From positions 1 to 64,000 of the forward strand of contig JAMCZQ010000002.1 of assembly GCA_023485295.1 (NCBI GenBank): a stretch of DNA of 64,000 bases, written 5' to 3'. The translations under genes and the position numbers were made by a program. The DNA comes from Candidatus Marsarchaeota archaeon. GTDB lineage: Archaea > Micrarchaeota > Micrarchaeia > Micrarchaeales > Micrarchaeaceae. The first letter of the stretch is position 1, and every line of letters begins with the position of its first letter. Shown here in pieces: positions 24,972 through 34,803 of this stretch. The notes under the pieces were generated by a model. The model was not told the DNA's origin. It saw only the letters and a program-made list of their open reading frames with translations, and searched no databases.

Positions 24972-25150
24972 AAAACACCCGCAATTATAAGCACGAATAT
25001 GATTATCGCTAACGCAGCCGCTATGTTGAAATAAAATATGAAATAATAGATCTTCAGGAACCTGGATACCGCTGCGCTGTCATAACTCACTGAAATGCCG
25101 TTCCTGTGCAGTATCTTGTCAAGCGCGTAGTTACTTCTCTCCTTGTGCAT
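24968..25150 (-). CDS. 60-residue single-TM protein inside the ATP synthase operon
   Basis: Not a recognised ATPase subunit. The N-terminal half is basic and soluble ([17 protein letters not shown]); the C-terminal half is one long hydrophobic helix (IAAALAIIIFVLIIAGVL). The ATG at 25150 lies inside the end of atpD (20-base overlap) and the stop overlaps the atpH start by four bases, so it is embedded in the operon and likely translated with it. In position it recalls the small ahaG gene after D in Methanosarcina operons; I cannot say if they are related. Assembly factor or lipid/ion-ring accessory are options. Confidence 0.6.
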   Translation of the reverse strand: MHKERSNYALDKILHRNGISVSYDSAAVSRFLKIYYFIFYFNIAAALAIIIFVLIIAGVL

Positions 25151-25763
25151 TTATCTTACCCTTTATGAATTTGATCGAGACTATTTGGTCGCGTTCCATG
25201 TCATCAAGCCTCTGCTTTATATAGTCCGCCTTTTCCATGAGCCTTGGTATTGCAACATTTTCTATCGCATTGCTTCGCCTGTTAAGCTTCTCGATCTCAT
25301 GGAGCAGCCTCCTCAGCGAATTTTCCTTTTCGGCAACTTCTATGAGCATCTTGAAAAGTTCGTCGTAACGCATCCTTGCGTCATCTATAGAAGCTGACGT
25401 GGAAACCAGCTCGTATTCTATGTTTGCGGCATACTGCTTGTTTATCTCGAGGCTCGGTATCTTTACTCCCATTATGTTCTTTGATGAAGCCTTGGCACCT
25501 GTTTCTGATATTTCCGCGGCAACGCGTTCCAGCGTCATTCTGCCGGACATTATCTCAGCAAGCCTTATGCTGTCCTTTGCGGACCGTATGCTTTCAAGCA
25601 TGTTGCCCCTCATCTCCCTTATCTGCTTAACCAAATCGAAGAATGCAAGCACCAAGCTTGATCTTTTCATCTTGAGCAGGTTAAGCCCTTTTGCCGCTAT
25701 CTTTATGCGGTTTCGTGTCTTTATGAGCTCCAAACGCGTAGTCTTAATGTTTGTCTGTGCCAA
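25131..25763 (-). CDS. atpD: A-type ATP synthase subunit D (central stalk)
   Basis: 210 residues from TTG at 25763, chosen because GGGAGGAG (25775-25768) precedes it at ribosome-site distance and because conservation starts just after ([19 protein letters not shown]). A TTG at 25784 would extend it seven residues. Two long helices at the ends form the antiparallel coiled coil that rotates inside the A3B3 head. It overlaps the end of atpB by 20 bases and the 60-residue gene by 20 bases. Confidence 0.88.
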   Translation of the reverse strand: MAQTNIKTTRLELIKTRNRIKIAAKGLNLLKMKRSSLVLAFFDLVKQIREMRGNMLESIRSAKDSIRLAEIMSGRMTLERVAAEISETGAKASSKNIMGVKIPSLEINKQYAANIEYELVSTSASIDDARMRYDELFKMLIEVAEKENSLRRLLHEIEKLNRRSNAIENVAIPRLMEKADYIKQRLDDMERDQIVSIKFIKGKINAQGEK

Positions 25764-27144
25764 CTTGCTCCTCCCACTTGCCAAATTTTTTTATGAATTC
25801 CTCCTTTATCCTCTTTATCTCGGTCTTTTCTATTCCGGCCATCAGCTCCCATCCAAGGTCAAGGGTGCGCTCAATGCTCCTGTCCTCATAATAACCCTGG
25901 TTCACAAACTTGTCCTCAAAGCTGTCGGCAAATTTCAGGTACGCCTTGTCGCCTTTGCTTAGCGCCTCCTCTCCAACTATCTCTGTAAGGTTCCTAAGGT
26001 CCTTCCCTTTAGCGTATGCGGCATATAGCTGGTCTGCTACGCCCCTATGGTCCTCCCTCGTGCTGCTTTTGCCTATTCCTTGATTCATAAGCCTTGAAAG
26101 CGATAGCAGCACATCGACATTTGGGTATATGCCCTTTCTGTACAGGTCCCTGCTCAGCACAATCTGGCCTTCAGTTATGTATCCTGTGAGGTCTGGTATC
26201 GGGTGTGTGATGTCGTCGCCAGGCATTGTAAGTATTGGCACCTGCGTTATTGAGCCTTTCCTGTTCTTTATCTTTCCTGCACGCTCGTATATTGTAGATA
26301 AATCAGTATACATGTAGCCAGGGAAGCCTCTCCTGCCAGGAACCTCCTGCCTCGCGGCCGAAATCTCCCTGAGGGCCTCGCAGTAGTTTGTCATGTCGCT
26401 CAGTATAACCAGCACATGCATTCCCTCTTCGTATGCGAGGTACTCTGCGGTTGTCAAAGCAAGCCTTGGGAGTATTATCCTTTCCATCGAAGGATCCGAT
26501 GACAGGTTCAGGAACATTACGGTCCTGTCTATCGCGCCTGTTTCCTCGAATTCCTTTTTGAAGAAGTTTGCCTCCTCGCTGTTTATCCCTATTCCGCCGA
26601 AAACTACGCTGAAGTTCTCATTTTTATTTAGCAGTTTCGCCTGCCTGGCGATCTGCGCGGCAAGCCTATTGTGGGGCAGGCCTGAAGCCGAGAATATAGG
26701 AAGCTTCTGCCCCCTTACTAGCGTGTTCATCCCGTCTATGGTGGAAATTCCGGTCTCTATGAATTCGGATGGCTCCTCCCTTGAATACGGATTTATTGCG
26801 CTTCCGTTTATATCAAACTCGTCCCCTTCGTAAAGCGCCGGCCCGCCATCCCTGGGTTCGCCCATGCCGTTTAGTATGCGTCCCATTATATTTCCGCTCA
26901 GCCTGAGCTTTGCCGTATTGCCAGTGAATCTGACTGCAGTATTTTCGGTGTTCATGCCCCTGGTCTCGCCGAATGACTGGACGATCGCAAGATTGCCTCG
27001 TGTATCAAGCACCTGGCCGGTAATCAAGCGCCCGTCGTCAAGCTTTATTTCCACTATCTCGTTATAAGCAGCATCCTCTATCCCTGTTACGAACAAAAGC
27101 ACGCTTGTTATCTGGTTTATTGTCTTGTAATAAACGTCGCTCAT
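25744..27144 (-). CDS. atpB: A-type ATP synthase subunit B
   Basis: 466 residues from the ATG at 27144 (MSDVYYKTI); a TTG five codons upstream overlaps atpA. The family's degenerate P-loop region is [17 protein letters not shown], with no Walker A lysine, as expected for the non-catalytic subunit. Also present: EAISAAR-type motif ([19 protein letters not shown]) and [20 protein letters not shown]. It forms the hexameric head with subunit A. Starts four bases after atpA. Confidence 0.95.
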   Translation of the reverse strand: MSDVYYKTINQITSVLLFVTGIEDAAYNEIVEIKLDDGRLITGQVLDTRGNLAIVQSFGETRGMNTENTAVRFTGNTAKLRLSGNIMGRILNGMGEPRDGGPALYEGDEFDINGSAINPYSREEPSEFIETGISTIDGMNTLVRGQKLPIFSASGLPHNRLAAQIARQAKLLNKNENFSVVFGGIGINSEEANFFKKEFEETGAIDRTVMFLNLSSDPSMERIILPRLALTTAEYLAYEEGMHVLVILSDMTNYCEALREISAARQEVPGRRGFPGYMYTDLSTIYERAGKIKNRKGSITQVPILTMPGDDITHPIPDLTGYITEGQIVLSRDLYRKGIYPNVDVLLSLSRLMNQGIGKSSTREDHRGVADQLYAAYAKGKDLRNLTEIVGEEALSKGDKAYLKFADSFEDKFVNQGYYEDRSIERTLDLGWELMAGIEKTEIKRIKEEFIKKFGKWEEQVGTDKH

Positions 27145-27148
27145 TGCA

Positions 27149-28900
27149 TCATTCCTCAATAACCTTGATCTTTCTTATCTCTTCGGCAGACTTTACCACA
27201 TCTTCGTAATACTTCTGGATGTCGGCCTCCTTTACAAATTTCATCTTTGCAAGCTTTTGTTTTACTTCCACCTTTGCAATCGATTCTGTTGTTATGCCCC
27301 TTTCTACTGCAAGCTGTTCCTCTTCGCCGACTTTGAGTATGCTCTTAAGCATCAGGTACTGCTTTTTTATCGATGAATAGGAGTCCACTTCGTCAAATGC
27401 GTTCTGCTGCAGGAAATCCTCTCTTATGCTTTTTGCAGTGTCCAATACAGCCTTGTCTGCTTCCGGCAGCGCGTCATAGCCCACAAGCTGCGCTATTTCA
27501 TTTATCTCTGCTTCCCTTTGCAGTGTCCTCATCGCTTTCTCGTATGTGTCATGCCATTCTGGGCTGACATTTTCCGTGTACCACTTTGACAGGTCATCAG
27601 CGTAAAGCGAATAGCTGTTCAGCCAGTTTATCGATGGGAAATGCCTTGAATTTGCAAGTGACGCATCAAGTGCCCAGAACACTCTTGTAACCCTAAGGGT
27701 ATTCTGAGATACCGGCTCAGATATGTCCCCGCCTGGTGGCGATACGGCCCCTATCGCCGTTATGGAGCCTATTCTATTGTTAAGAACGTGGACCCTTCCG
27801 GCCCTCTCGTAGAACTCTGCAATCTTCCTTCCAAGATAAGCAGGATAGCCCTCTTCGCCTGGCATTTCCTCAAGCCTTCCAGAAATTTCCCTAAGGGCTT
27901 CGGCCCATCTAGAAGTGCTGTCTGCCATTAATGCAACGTCATATCCCATGTCCCTGTAGTATTCCGCAATTGTTATTGCAGTGTATATGCTTGCCTCCCT
28001 GGCAGCTACAGGCATATTCGAGGTGTTTGCTATGAGTATGGTCCTGTCCATGAGCGGCTTCCCGCTTCTGGGGTCGCTAAGCTCTGGGAAGGTTGTAAGT
28101 ATCTCGGTCATCTCGTTTCCGCGCTCGCCGCAGCCAACGTATACTATCACGTCTGCGTCAGACCATTTCGCCAGCTGGTGCTGTATGACTGTTTTCCCTG
28201 AGCCGAAAGGCCCTGGCACTGCCGCAGTGCCGCCTTTTGCCACTGGGAACAGCGAATCTATTACACGCTGCCCTGTAACCAGCGGCATGTCCATGCCCAT
28301 CTTATCCAGCACTGGCCTTGGCACCCTGACTGGCCATGTCTGTGCCATCTTTGCCTCCACGTCGCCCTTATCTGTGGAGATAGTGCCTATGCTCTCATCT
28401 ATTGTATAATCGCCTTCGTCTATACTGGCTATCTTGCCTGAAATGCCGTATGGTACCATTATCCTATGCTTTACGGCACTGGTCTCTTCTACTTCGCCAA
28501 GGATGTCGCCCTGCTTTACTGCATCCCCTGCCTTTACTGAAGGCATGAAGTGCCATTTCTTTTTGTTGTCCAAGGGCTCAACGTTGATGCCCCTGGCTAT
28601 GAAATCCCCGCTTGCCTCCCTTATCCTGTCAAGCGGCCTTTGTATGCCGTCGAATATAGAGCCCATGAGTCCTGGGGCGAGCTTTACCGAAAGCTGCATG
28701 CCTGTGCTTTTCACTATGCCCCCTGGCCTTAGGCCGCTCGTATCCTCGTACACCTGCACTGTGGCATTGCCATTTTCCAGCTTTATTATCTCGCCTATGA
28801 GCTCCTCTTCGCCCACGCGCACAACGTCATACATGTTGGGGTTTTCCAGTCCCTTTGCTATGACAACCGGGCCTGAAACCCTATATATTGAACCAGCCAT
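27149..28900 (-). CDS. atpA: A-type ATP synthase catalytic subunit A
   Basis: 583 residues from the ATG at 28900 ([10 protein letters not shown]). Walker A is GPFGSGKT in [17 protein letters not shown] near residue 230; the non-homologous insert of A subunits spans ~115-190; the catalytic Glu lies in [12 protein letters not shown]; further [20 protein letters not shown] and [20 protein letters not shown]. No intein. Hydrolyses or synthesises ATP, coupled to ion flow. Confidence 0.96.
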   Translation of the reverse strand: MAGSIYRVSGPVVIAKGLENPNMYDVVRVGEEELIGEIIKLENGNATVQVYEDTSGLRPGGIVKSTGMQLSVKLAPGLMGSIFDGIQRPLDRIREASGDFIARGINVEPLDNKKKWHFMPSVKAGDAVKQGDILGEVEETSAVKHRIMVPYGISGKIASIDEGDYTIDESIGTISTDKGDVEAKMAQTWPVRVPRPVLDKMGMDMPLVTGQRVIDSLFPVAKGGTAAVPGPFGSGKTVIQHQLAKWSDADVIVYVGCGERGNEMTEILTTFPELSDPRSGKPLMDRTILIANTSNMPVAAREASIYTAITIAEYYRDMGYDVALMADSTSRWAEALREISGRLEEMPGEEGYPAYLGRKIAEFYERAGRVHVLNNRIGSITAIGAVSPPGGDISEPVSQNTLRVTRVFWALDASLANSRHFPSINWLNSYSLYADDLSKWYTENVSPEWHDTYEKAMRTLQREAEINEIAQLVGYDALPEADKAVLDTAKSIREDFLQQNAFDEVDSYSSIKKQYLMLKSILKVGEEEQLAVERGITTESIAKVEVKQKLAKMKFVKEADIQKYYEDVVKSAEEIRKIKVIEE

Positions 28901-28905
28901 TTGAA

Positions 28906-29250
28906 TCAACCATTCTTGTATATGTCTATGCCAAGCACTCTCTTAGCGATATCGCCCACGGATTCGCCAGACCCTGCATTTTCATTCTCAGAGGGTATAA
29001 ACACTACCAAGGGCTTCAGCATGGTTTCCGCAAGCTTGACTGCCTGCTGGCCCATGCTCTTCCTTACATCATACGATGAGATTATCAAATCGTACTCCTT
29101 CAAGCCCATCAGCTCTGAAAGCTTGGCTGCAGCCTCTTTGCCTTCGCTTATGAAAACGTCCTTTATCCCTATAAGCTTAAAACCAAGCACCATTTCCCTT
29201 TCGCCTACGACAGCTATCTTTCCGAAATCCTGGATTGCCATGAAGCTCAC
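28906..29250 (-). CDS. atpF: A-type ATP synthase subunit F
   Basis: 114 residues from GTG 29250, or 111 from ATG 29241. Rossmann-like small subunit: KIAVVGEREMVLGFKLIGIK, then EYDLIISSYDVRKSM and PLVVFIPSENE. It binds the D subunit in the rotor. The GTG overlaps the atpC stop by four bases. Confidence 0.9.
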   Translation of the reverse strand: MSFMAIQDFGKIAVVGEREMVLGFKLIGIKDVFISEGKEAAAKLSELMGLKEYDLIISSYDVRKSMGQQAVKLAETMLKPLVVFIPSENENAGSGESVGDIAKRVLGIDIYKNG

Positions 29251-30302
29251 GAAGCATTTGTCCCCATTACAAACCTGTTTGCAGAGGCTGAGTCTATGCC
29301 ATAATACCTGGTCAGGAATATAGAACGCAGGCTGTTGCGCTCTGTCTCTGCCCTTATGATGTAGCCGAGCATGAACGGCAAAGAAGCCGTGAAAGAAGCG
29401 AATAAAGGCATGTATTTGTCGTAAAGCGCGCGCCTGAAATACAGTTCCAGGTCTGATGCCATGCCTTTTTCAAAATACTTGTGTATAGCGTCTGCAAGGC
29501 CTTGGCTGTCAGGCAAGCCAGGGAATCGCACGTCCTTGCCAGAAACTGCATCTATAACCTGCTGCTTGGAAAGTTTTCCGCCAGGTATGAGCAGCGGCTC
29601 TGCTGCCGGGTCTATATACCTGCTTTTAGCGGCGACAACTATGTTCTTTGAATCTATCAGCGCAGTGACATAGCCGTATACGGTGCCCTCGTCGCCTTTG
29701 TAGAACTTAAGCGTTTCCAGAAGCCGTGAATAATAGTAGAGATCAAGCTCCAGCATCATGCTGCTCAGGCTTTTAGTCTTGATATAATCGTCGATGTGGG
29801 ACATCAGGGCGGTGCCGTACCCGAACCGCGCCAGGTGGTTGACTACAGTCTCTACATCCTTAAGCTCCATCATCCTTGCATATTCGTGCGCTCCTATGCT
29901 GCCTGCAAGCACGCCTATAGGGTTGCCTGAAAGAACGAAAAATTCGCCTGTCTGCGATATGCTGTAGCCAAGGGCTTTTGCCGATAGCAGCGCTTTTATG
30001 TTCTCGATGTCGAACTTCCTTATATACGCCTCGACAAAAGGCCTGGCCGTCGGAGGCATGGCTGCGTAAGCCTTGTTTACCCTCCTAGAAAATTTCAGGT
30101 TAAGCACAGCTTCGATTAAGTCAGGCATCTTGTACAGTCCGGAGAGGCTGTCTATCTCGCTTTTGTAATCTGTTTCTGACAGGGTCTTCATCATGTCATC
30201 GGTATCCTTGCCTACCAGCTGCTCAATGCCCTTTTGGCTGAGCATCAATGTCGAAAGCGCTTTGAGAGCGCCATACTTGCCCGTATACGTAGAATCGCTC
30301 AT
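29247..30302 (-). CDS. atpC: A-type ATP synthase subunit C
   Basis: 351 residues, all-helical, three-fold repeat architecture with YIRKFDIENIKALLSAKALG, FYKGDEGTVYGYVTALIDSK and GYIIRAETERNSLRSIF, the latter typical of subunit C/d. It links the central stalk to the membrane ring. The ATG overlaps the atpE stop (ATGA). Confidence 0.88.
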   Translation of the reverse strand: MSDSTYTGKYGALKALSTLMLSQKGIEQLVGKDTDDMMKTLSETDYKSEIDSLSGLYKMPDLIEAVLNLKFSRRVNKAYAAMPPTARPFVEAYIRKFDIENIKALLSAKALGYSISQTGEFFVLSGNPIGVLAGSIGAHEYARMMELKDVETVVNHLARFGYGTALMSHIDDYIKTKSLSSMMLELDLYYYSRLLETLKFYKGDEGTVYGYVTALIDSKNIVVAAKSRYIDPAAEPLLIPGGKLSKQQVIDAVSGKDVRFPGLPDSQGLADAIHKYFEKGMASDLELYFRRALYDKYMPLFASFTASLPFMLGYIIRAETERNSLRSIFLTRYYGIDSASANRFVMGTNAS

Positions 30303-30874
30303 TCCGATCCCGTTATAAGCTTAAGCAGCTTGGAGTACATCCTTGGCTTTATAATCTCCAGTATCCTGTTCATGCTGTAATCAAGTTCCTTCTTGCCGTC
30401 TGCAGACACTGCAATAAGTCCTCCGGCAAATGCGCTTCCTGCGTCGAGTATCTTTGCTTTGCGCTTTAGCCCTTCCAAAGCCTGAATGTCATCCTTGCGC
30501 ACATACACCGTGCAGCCTTCGCCTATTTCATCCAATGCGGTATTGTAAAGCTTCAAAAGAAGGGCTTTGTACTGGCTGCTTTTTAAGTAGCTCGCGATGT
30601 TCTTCCGCAGCTCTTTGTATGCATTGTCAAAGCTTTCCTGCATTGCAGAATACACGAGCCTTTTGGCCTCTATGTTCGCCTTTGAAAGCTCCCTGGCCTT
30701 TATCTGCTTTGCTTCAAGGTCCGCGGCGTCAAGTATCTCCTTAGACTTTTTTGAAGCAGCATCTTTGGCAGCTTTTATTATTTCGGAAGCCTGCGCACGC
30801 GCATCGCCAATGAGCCTGTCAGTCTCCAGCTGTTTCTTTTTTTCGATATCATCTATTATCTCTTCGAGACCCAT
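30299..30874 (-). CDS. atpE: A-type ATP synthase subunit E (peripheral stalk)
   Basis: 191 residues. N-terminal ~100 residues are Ala/Lys/Glu-rich helix (AASKKSKEILDAADLEAKQI), followed by a globular C-terminal domain with VYVRKDDIQALEGL and the conserved GGLIAVSADGKKELDYSMN. It pairs with H to form the stator. Confidence 0.88.
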   Translation of the reverse strand: MGLEEIIDDIEKKKQLETDRLIGDARAQASEIIKAAKDAASKKSKEILDAADLEAKQIKARELSKANIEAKRLVYSAMQESFDNAYKELRKNIASYLKSSQYKALLLKLYNTALDEIGEGCTVYVRKDDIQALEGLKRKAKILDAGSAFAGGLIAVSADGKKELDYSMNRILEIIKPRMYSKLLKLITGSE

Positions 30875-30904
30875 TCTATTACCGTGCTAATTGCCTGCCG
30901 CACA

Positions 30905-31132
30905 TCAAAGTATCTGCAACAGCAGTATGAGCCCTAAGACGAAGCCAATGATCCACAATGTCTCTGGTATTACGAAGAAGAATAGGACCTGGCCGAATTT
31001 TTCCGGCTTTTCTGCTATTATACCCATTCCAGCAGCACCTATTCCCTGCTGCGCCATTCCTGTGCCTATAAGGCCCCCGGCTATTGCTATCGATGCAGCA
31101 ACAGCGTATAATGGACTTACTGCCACTACCAT
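30905..31132 (-). CDS. atpK: A-type ATP synthase proteolipid subunit K (c ring)
   Basis: 75 residues, a single two-helix hairpin: IAIAGGLIGTGMAQQGIGAA in helix 1 and LFFFVIPETLWIIGFVLGLI in helix 2, with the ion-binding Glu in PETLW. One carboxylate per hairpin, so the classic high-stoichiometry ring rather than the doubled V-type form. First gene of the operon. Confidence 0.92.
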   Translation of the reverse strand: MVVAVSPLYAVAASIAIAGGLIGTGMAQQGIGAAGMGIIAEKPEKFGQVLFFFVIPETLWIIGFVLGLILLLQIL

Positions 31133-31272
31133 ATATTTTCACCATTTAATAATAAATCTAAATTGCAAAACATAAAATTTAGTACGAATGAATTAAACTA
31201 TTTATACAATACAATTCATATATGTTTGCGTGCGATACCTTTATAAATTCATTATAATAGCGGTTAGAGGCC
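31133..31272 (+). promoter_or_regulatory. Divergent promoter region between atpK and rtcB
   Basis: 140 AT-rich bases. TTTATAAA at 31240-31247 is spaced so that rtcB transcription would start at about 31271, two bases before the ATG at 31273. For the ATPase operon an AT box around 31150-31160 on the other strand is about 25 bases from the atpK ATG. Both transcripts would be practically leaderless. Confidence 0.55.
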
Positions 31273-32724
31273 ATGAGCATGGAAGTTAAGATTAACAAAA
31301 TCAACGAGTTCACGTGGGAGATCCAGCATGCAGGCAATCCAGATAACATGGTGCCTGTAAGGATATTTGCCAACAGCAGCATAATATCATCAATGCAAAG
31401 GGATCGTACAATGCAGCAGGCAATGAATGCCACTACGCTTCCGACAATGGTGAAGCACATGCTAGTAATGCCTGACGGGCACGAGGGCTACGGCTTCCCG
31501 GTCGGTGGCGTTGCAGCCTTCCCTGCAGACGATGGCATAATATCGCCAGGCGCCATAGGCTTTGACATAAATTGCGGCGTCAGGCTTATAAGGACAGACC
31601 TGAGCTTTGAGGAAGTTAGGCCAAGGCTCGGCGAACTCATGGACACGCTTTTCAGCATGGTTCCAAGCGGCGTCGGAAGCAAGGCAAGCAAGGGCTTTAC
31701 AAGAAGCGATATAGAAAAGGTCGCCATAGAGGGCGCAGCCCAGGTCATAAAGCATGGCTTTGGCGTCAGCGAGGACCTTGAAAGGATGGAAGAAAATGGC
31801 TGCATGGATGGCGCTGATCCTGACAGGGTAAGCGACCTGGCAAAGAAGCGCGGCACCCCACAGCTAGGCACGCTTGGGGCCGGCAACCATTTCCTTGAGG
31901 TGCAGCGCGTTGGAAGGATTCTGGATCCAGCAACATCAAAGGCCTACGGCCTCTGGGAAGACCAGGTTGTTGTAATGGTCCATAGCGGCTCAAGGGGCTA
32001 CGGCCACCAGGTGTGCAGCGATTACCTAAGGGTGCTCAATGATTATAGCGCAAAGAACAACATAAGGCTGGTAGATCCAGAGCTAAGCTACGCGCATATA
32101 GGCTCAAAGGAGTCTGAAGATTACCTCAAAGCGATGAAATGCGCTGTTAACTTCGCATTCGCAAACAGGCAGGTAATGATGGACTCCATACGCAAAAGCT
32201 TTGAAAAAGTGTTTTCCAAGAGCTGGGATGCTTTGGGCATGCACCTTGTATATGATGTCGCGCACAACATAGCAAAAGAGGAGGAGCACGATGTCGAGGG
32301 CAGGAGGATGAAGCTGATAGTGCACAGGAAGGGCGCCACAAGGGCGTTTGCGCCAGGAAGGCCAGAAATACCAAAAATATACAGGGACTACGGGCAGCCC
32401 GTCCTTATACCTGGCAGCATGGGGACCTCAAGCTACGTCCTTGCAGGCCTTGAAGGCGCTATGAAGCAGAGCTTCGGCTCCTCATGTCATGGCTCTGGCA
32501 GGCTTATGTCGAGGCACCAAGCCATAAGAGAGATACCTGCATCCAAGACACTTGGAAGCATGCGCGACAAGCACATAGAATTAAGGGTCAGGGACAGGAA
32601 ACTCGTAAGCGAAGAATCCGAGCTGGCATACAAGAACGTCGATGACGTGGTGGCAAGCGTGGCAGGCGCAGGCATAACAAAGATCGTGGCGCAGCTGCTG
32701 CCTATAGGAGTTGCAAAGGGCTAG
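31273..32724 (+). CDS. rtcB: RNA ligase RtcB
   Basis: 483 residues. All known metal ligands are visible: D98 and C101 (GFDINCG), H206 (GNHFLE), H237 (HSGSRG) and H331 (DVAHN). The guanylated His is H406 in SSCHGSGR. No intein. RtcB joins 2',3'-cyclic phosphate and 5'-OH ends with GTP during tRNA splicing and RNA repair. The archease partner is not in this window. Start ATG 31273, or 31279 two codons later. Confidence 0.95.
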   Translation: MSMEVKINKINEFTWEIQHAGNPDNMVPVRIFANSSIISSMQRDRTMQQAMNATTLPTMVKHMLVMPDGHEGYGFPVGGVAAFPADDGIISPGAIGFDINCGVRLIRTDLSFEEVRPRLGELMDTLFSMVPSGVGSKASKGFTRSDIEKVAIEGAAQVIKHGFGVSEDLERMEENGCMDGADPDRVSDLAKKRGTPQLGTLGAGNHFLEVQRVGRILDPATSKAYGLWEDQVVVMVHSGSRGYGHQVCSDYLRVLNDYSAKNNIRLVDPELSYAHIGSKESEDYLKAMKCAVNFAFANRQVMMDSIRKSFEKVFSKSWDALGMHLVYDVAHNIAKEEEHDVEGRRMKLIVHRKGATRAFAPGRPEIPKIYRDYGQPVLIPGSMGTSSYVLAGLEGAMKQSFGSSCHGSGRLMSRHQAIREIPASKTLGSMRDKHIELRVRDRKLVSEESELAYKNVDDVVASVAGAGITKIVAQLLPIGVAKG

Positions 32725-32797
32725 CAATGCAGTGCATGACAAAGCTATAAATATAACGAAATAGCCATATATAGTATTTAAAAATTGGGTAAGGGAG

Positions 32798-33061
32798 ATG
32801 GAAGACAGGATAATCATAAGCCTGCATACAGAGCCTGGGAAGCGTAGGCATACGTGCGTGGCTTGCGAAGCCTATAAGCGTGAGATAAAAAAGAAAAATA
32901 AGGAGGCACTGCTTCTTTATATAAAGCACATATATGAAGTGGCGCAGAAATCAGGAGGCAACAACTTCATAATAAGGAAAAGCGAAGTGCTCAAGAAAGA
33001 CTCCCAAGAGAAGATTAACGAGGTAATATTCTCGCTCCCCAAGCACAGCAAGGGCAAATGA
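32798..33061 (+). CDS. Small basic hypothetical protein
   Basis: 87 residues, very Lys-rich, with one CVAC motif (residues 20-23) in RRHTCVACEAYKREIKKK and a helix-turn-helix-like C-terminal part (NFIIRKSEVLKKDSQEK). It may bind nucleic acid, possibly with one zinc shared in a dimer, but no family is recognised. TATA-like TATTTAAAAA near 32776-32785 precedes it. Confidence 0.5.
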   Translation: MEDRIIISLHTEPGKRRHTCVACEAYKREIKKKNKEALLLYIKHIYEVAQKSGGNNFIIRKSEVLKKDSQEKINEVIFSLPKHSKGK

Positions 33062-33080
33062 CCCCAACTCTGGTGTTTCA

Positions 33081-33476
33081 ATGGTTGACGGGCTAATAAA
33101 GGTTACCAGCGACGACGCTTTCGAAACCGTGCTCGAAAGGGCAGTGGAGGCCATAGAAAAGCGCAACATACGAATTTTCGCAATTCTGGACCATAAGAAA
33201 AATGCAGAAAGCGTTGGCATGGAAATGGGCAATGCCACTGTAATAATTTTTGGCAATCCAGAAGCAGGCACCAAGCTTATGCAGGACAGGCCCAGCATAG
33301 CGATAGACCTACCTCTAAGGCTGCTTATAAGCAGTGAGGACGGCAAAACAGCGCTTCGCTATTACAATCCGCTGCACCTGGCCAAGGAGCACAAGCTCAA
33401 TGACAACCTTGACTTGATAAACAAGCTTTCAGGGCTGCTCAATGCTATAGTAATGGAAGCGGCGGGCAAGGCCTGA
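33081..33476 (+). CDS. DUF302 domain protein
   Basis: 131 residues with the DUF302 signature: a ferredoxin-like beta-alpha-beta start (VTSDDAFETVLERAVEAIEK), then VIIFGNPEAGTKLMQDRPSI and AIDLPLRLLISSEDG. Members are widespread and uncharacterised; some bacterial ones are upregulated under stress or bind small ligands. 20 bases after the previous gene; converges with the DNA glycosylase. Confidence 0.82.
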   Translation: MVDGLIKVTSDDAFETVLERAVEAIEKRNIRIFAILDHKKNAESVGMEMGNATVIIFGNPEAGTKLMQDRPSIAIDLPLRLLISSEDGKTALRYYNPLHLAKEHKLNDNLDLINKLSGLLNAIVMEAAGKA

Positions 33477-33484
33477 AAATATCC

Positions 33485-34072
33485 TTATGTGCAATCATCA
33501 TGCAAATCGCTCTTTTTTGTGTCAAGCTCCTTTGCGATTTTCATGATTCTTCTAAGCTCTTTTACCCTTATGGATGCGTAGCCCCTTATTGGGAAATGGC
33601 ATAAATAGACTTTTGCTCCTAAAAGCGTTCCTTTTTGGCCATAGCCCTGAATCACTGAGCCATCAAACATTTGATAAGTCACCTTTCCTATGAAGCACAC
33701 AACCATAGGCCTGTAAGTTTTCACTGCCCTGAGCATTCGCCTTATTCCATAAGCTGCTTCAGATCTTTTGAGCTTTGAAACATCGACAGTAGGCCTGTCT
33801 ATCAGGTTTATGAAGTTGAGCCGATACTTTTTGGCAAACCTTTTTTCATACATCTCCATTAGCTCAGAATCGTCTTTGAGAAGCGCAGGAGGCTCGTCTA
33901 TTATATTGGCTCTGCTGAGAAGGTACCAGAACATCTTGTTGTTCGAGAATGGGACACCCCTCTCGTAGGAGCCCGGATGGGGATTTATGCCTACGAACAT
34001 TATCAACGCATTCTTTGACAGCTTGTAGCGTATATTTTTGTATTTCAAAACAACACCCGCATTGATTGGCAC
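33485..34072 (-). CDS. Mismatch-type uracil/thymine DNA glycosylase (MUG/TDG superfamily)
   Basis: 195 residues. Motif 1 is MFVGINPHPGSYERGVPFS, matching the GINP-G...G-x-x-F(S/A) active-site loop of MUG/TDG and family 4/5 relatives; NNKMFWYLL follows as in NRFW. The later conserved block is VVCFIGKVTYQMFDG. It would remove uracil or thymine from G mismatches produced by deamination. Lacks the four Cys of Fe-S family 4 enzymes. Encoded in tandem with DUF488, four bases after it. Confidence 0.72.
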   Translation of the reverse strand: MPINAGVVLKYKNIRYKLSKNALIMFVGINPHPGSYERGVPFSNNKMFWYLLSRANIIDEPPALLKDDSELMEMYEKRFAKKYRLNFINLIDRPTVDVSKLKRSEAAYGIRRMLRAVKTYRPMVVCFIGKVTYQMFDGSVIQGYGQKGTLLGAKVYLCHFPIRGYASIRVKELRRIMKIAKELDTKKSDLHDDCT

Positions 34073-34076
34073 AGCC

Positions 34077-34616
34077 CTAAGCGCGTCGGCTTTTGGGATA
34101 TGTTATCTTGGTTCCTTTTACCTTGGCAAACGATGTAAGCTCGTGCGGCCTTGACCCAGAAATACCTGATATGTGATAAACCTTTCTTCCTCTTACTATG
34201 AGAGCATCAGCAATGAGCGACCTGTGGCACCTGAACGGGTTGCCCTCGGCGCACATCATAGCAAGAGTGTGTTTCCTGCTGAGCCCTATGAGCTTCAATA
34301 TGGCGCTGGCGAAAGCCCTGGTCTGCATGTAGTCTGCAAATCCCCTGAAGCTTTCGTTTCTCCACCCAATATTCACTGACCCTTTCGATGGCTTCCTCAG
34401 GCCCCCGAGCTCCTTGAAATGCACGTATTCTATGCCGTTCCTCTTCAGCCGAGATGAAAGCCTTGCCTCATTGAAATCGGGCTGGTGCCTTGATTTCGGA
34501 ATTGTTCGAACATCAACAAGCATGTCAACCGAATGTGACTTGAGAATTTTTATGAACTTTGATATTTCGAGGTTTGAATAGCCCAATGCATATATTGGGT
34601 TCTGGCTTTTAGGCAT
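34077..34616 (-). CDS. DUF488 family protein
   Basis: 179 residues from ATG 34616 (MPKSQNPIYALGYSN); GTG 34631 adds five. Conserved elements: ALGYSNLEISKFIKIL, VDVRTIPKSRHQPDFN, YVHFKELGG and the Cys motif MMCAEGNPFRCHRSLIAD. The two Cys and the DVR site are typical of DUF488, a family of unknown function suspected to act on nucleic acids or nucleotides. Coupled to a DNA glycosylase downstream, pointing to base repair. TATA-like box TTATAAATAA near 34660 on this strand. Confidence 0.85.
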   Translation of the reverse strand: MPKSQNPIYALGYSNLEISKFIKILKSHSVDMLVDVRTIPKSRHQPDFNEARLSSRLKRNGIEYVHFKELGGLRKPSKGSVNIGWRNESFRGFADYMQTRAFASAILKLIGLSRKHTLAMMCAEGNPFRCHRSLIADALIVRGRKVYHISGISGSRPHELTSFAKVKGTKITYPKSRRA

Positions 34617-34803
34617 AATAGCATGTCTCACAACTTATATTAACACTTATTGCAATTATTTATAACAGGAAAGAATTTTGTTTTCTCTTTGATGCAGAAG
34701 AAAATACGATCGCACAAGGTGTAAACAACACAGAGCAGCATCCTACTGCCATAAATAACTATTTCAAGCATATGTCAATGCAGAATGCAGGCACGGTAAT
34801 CAA

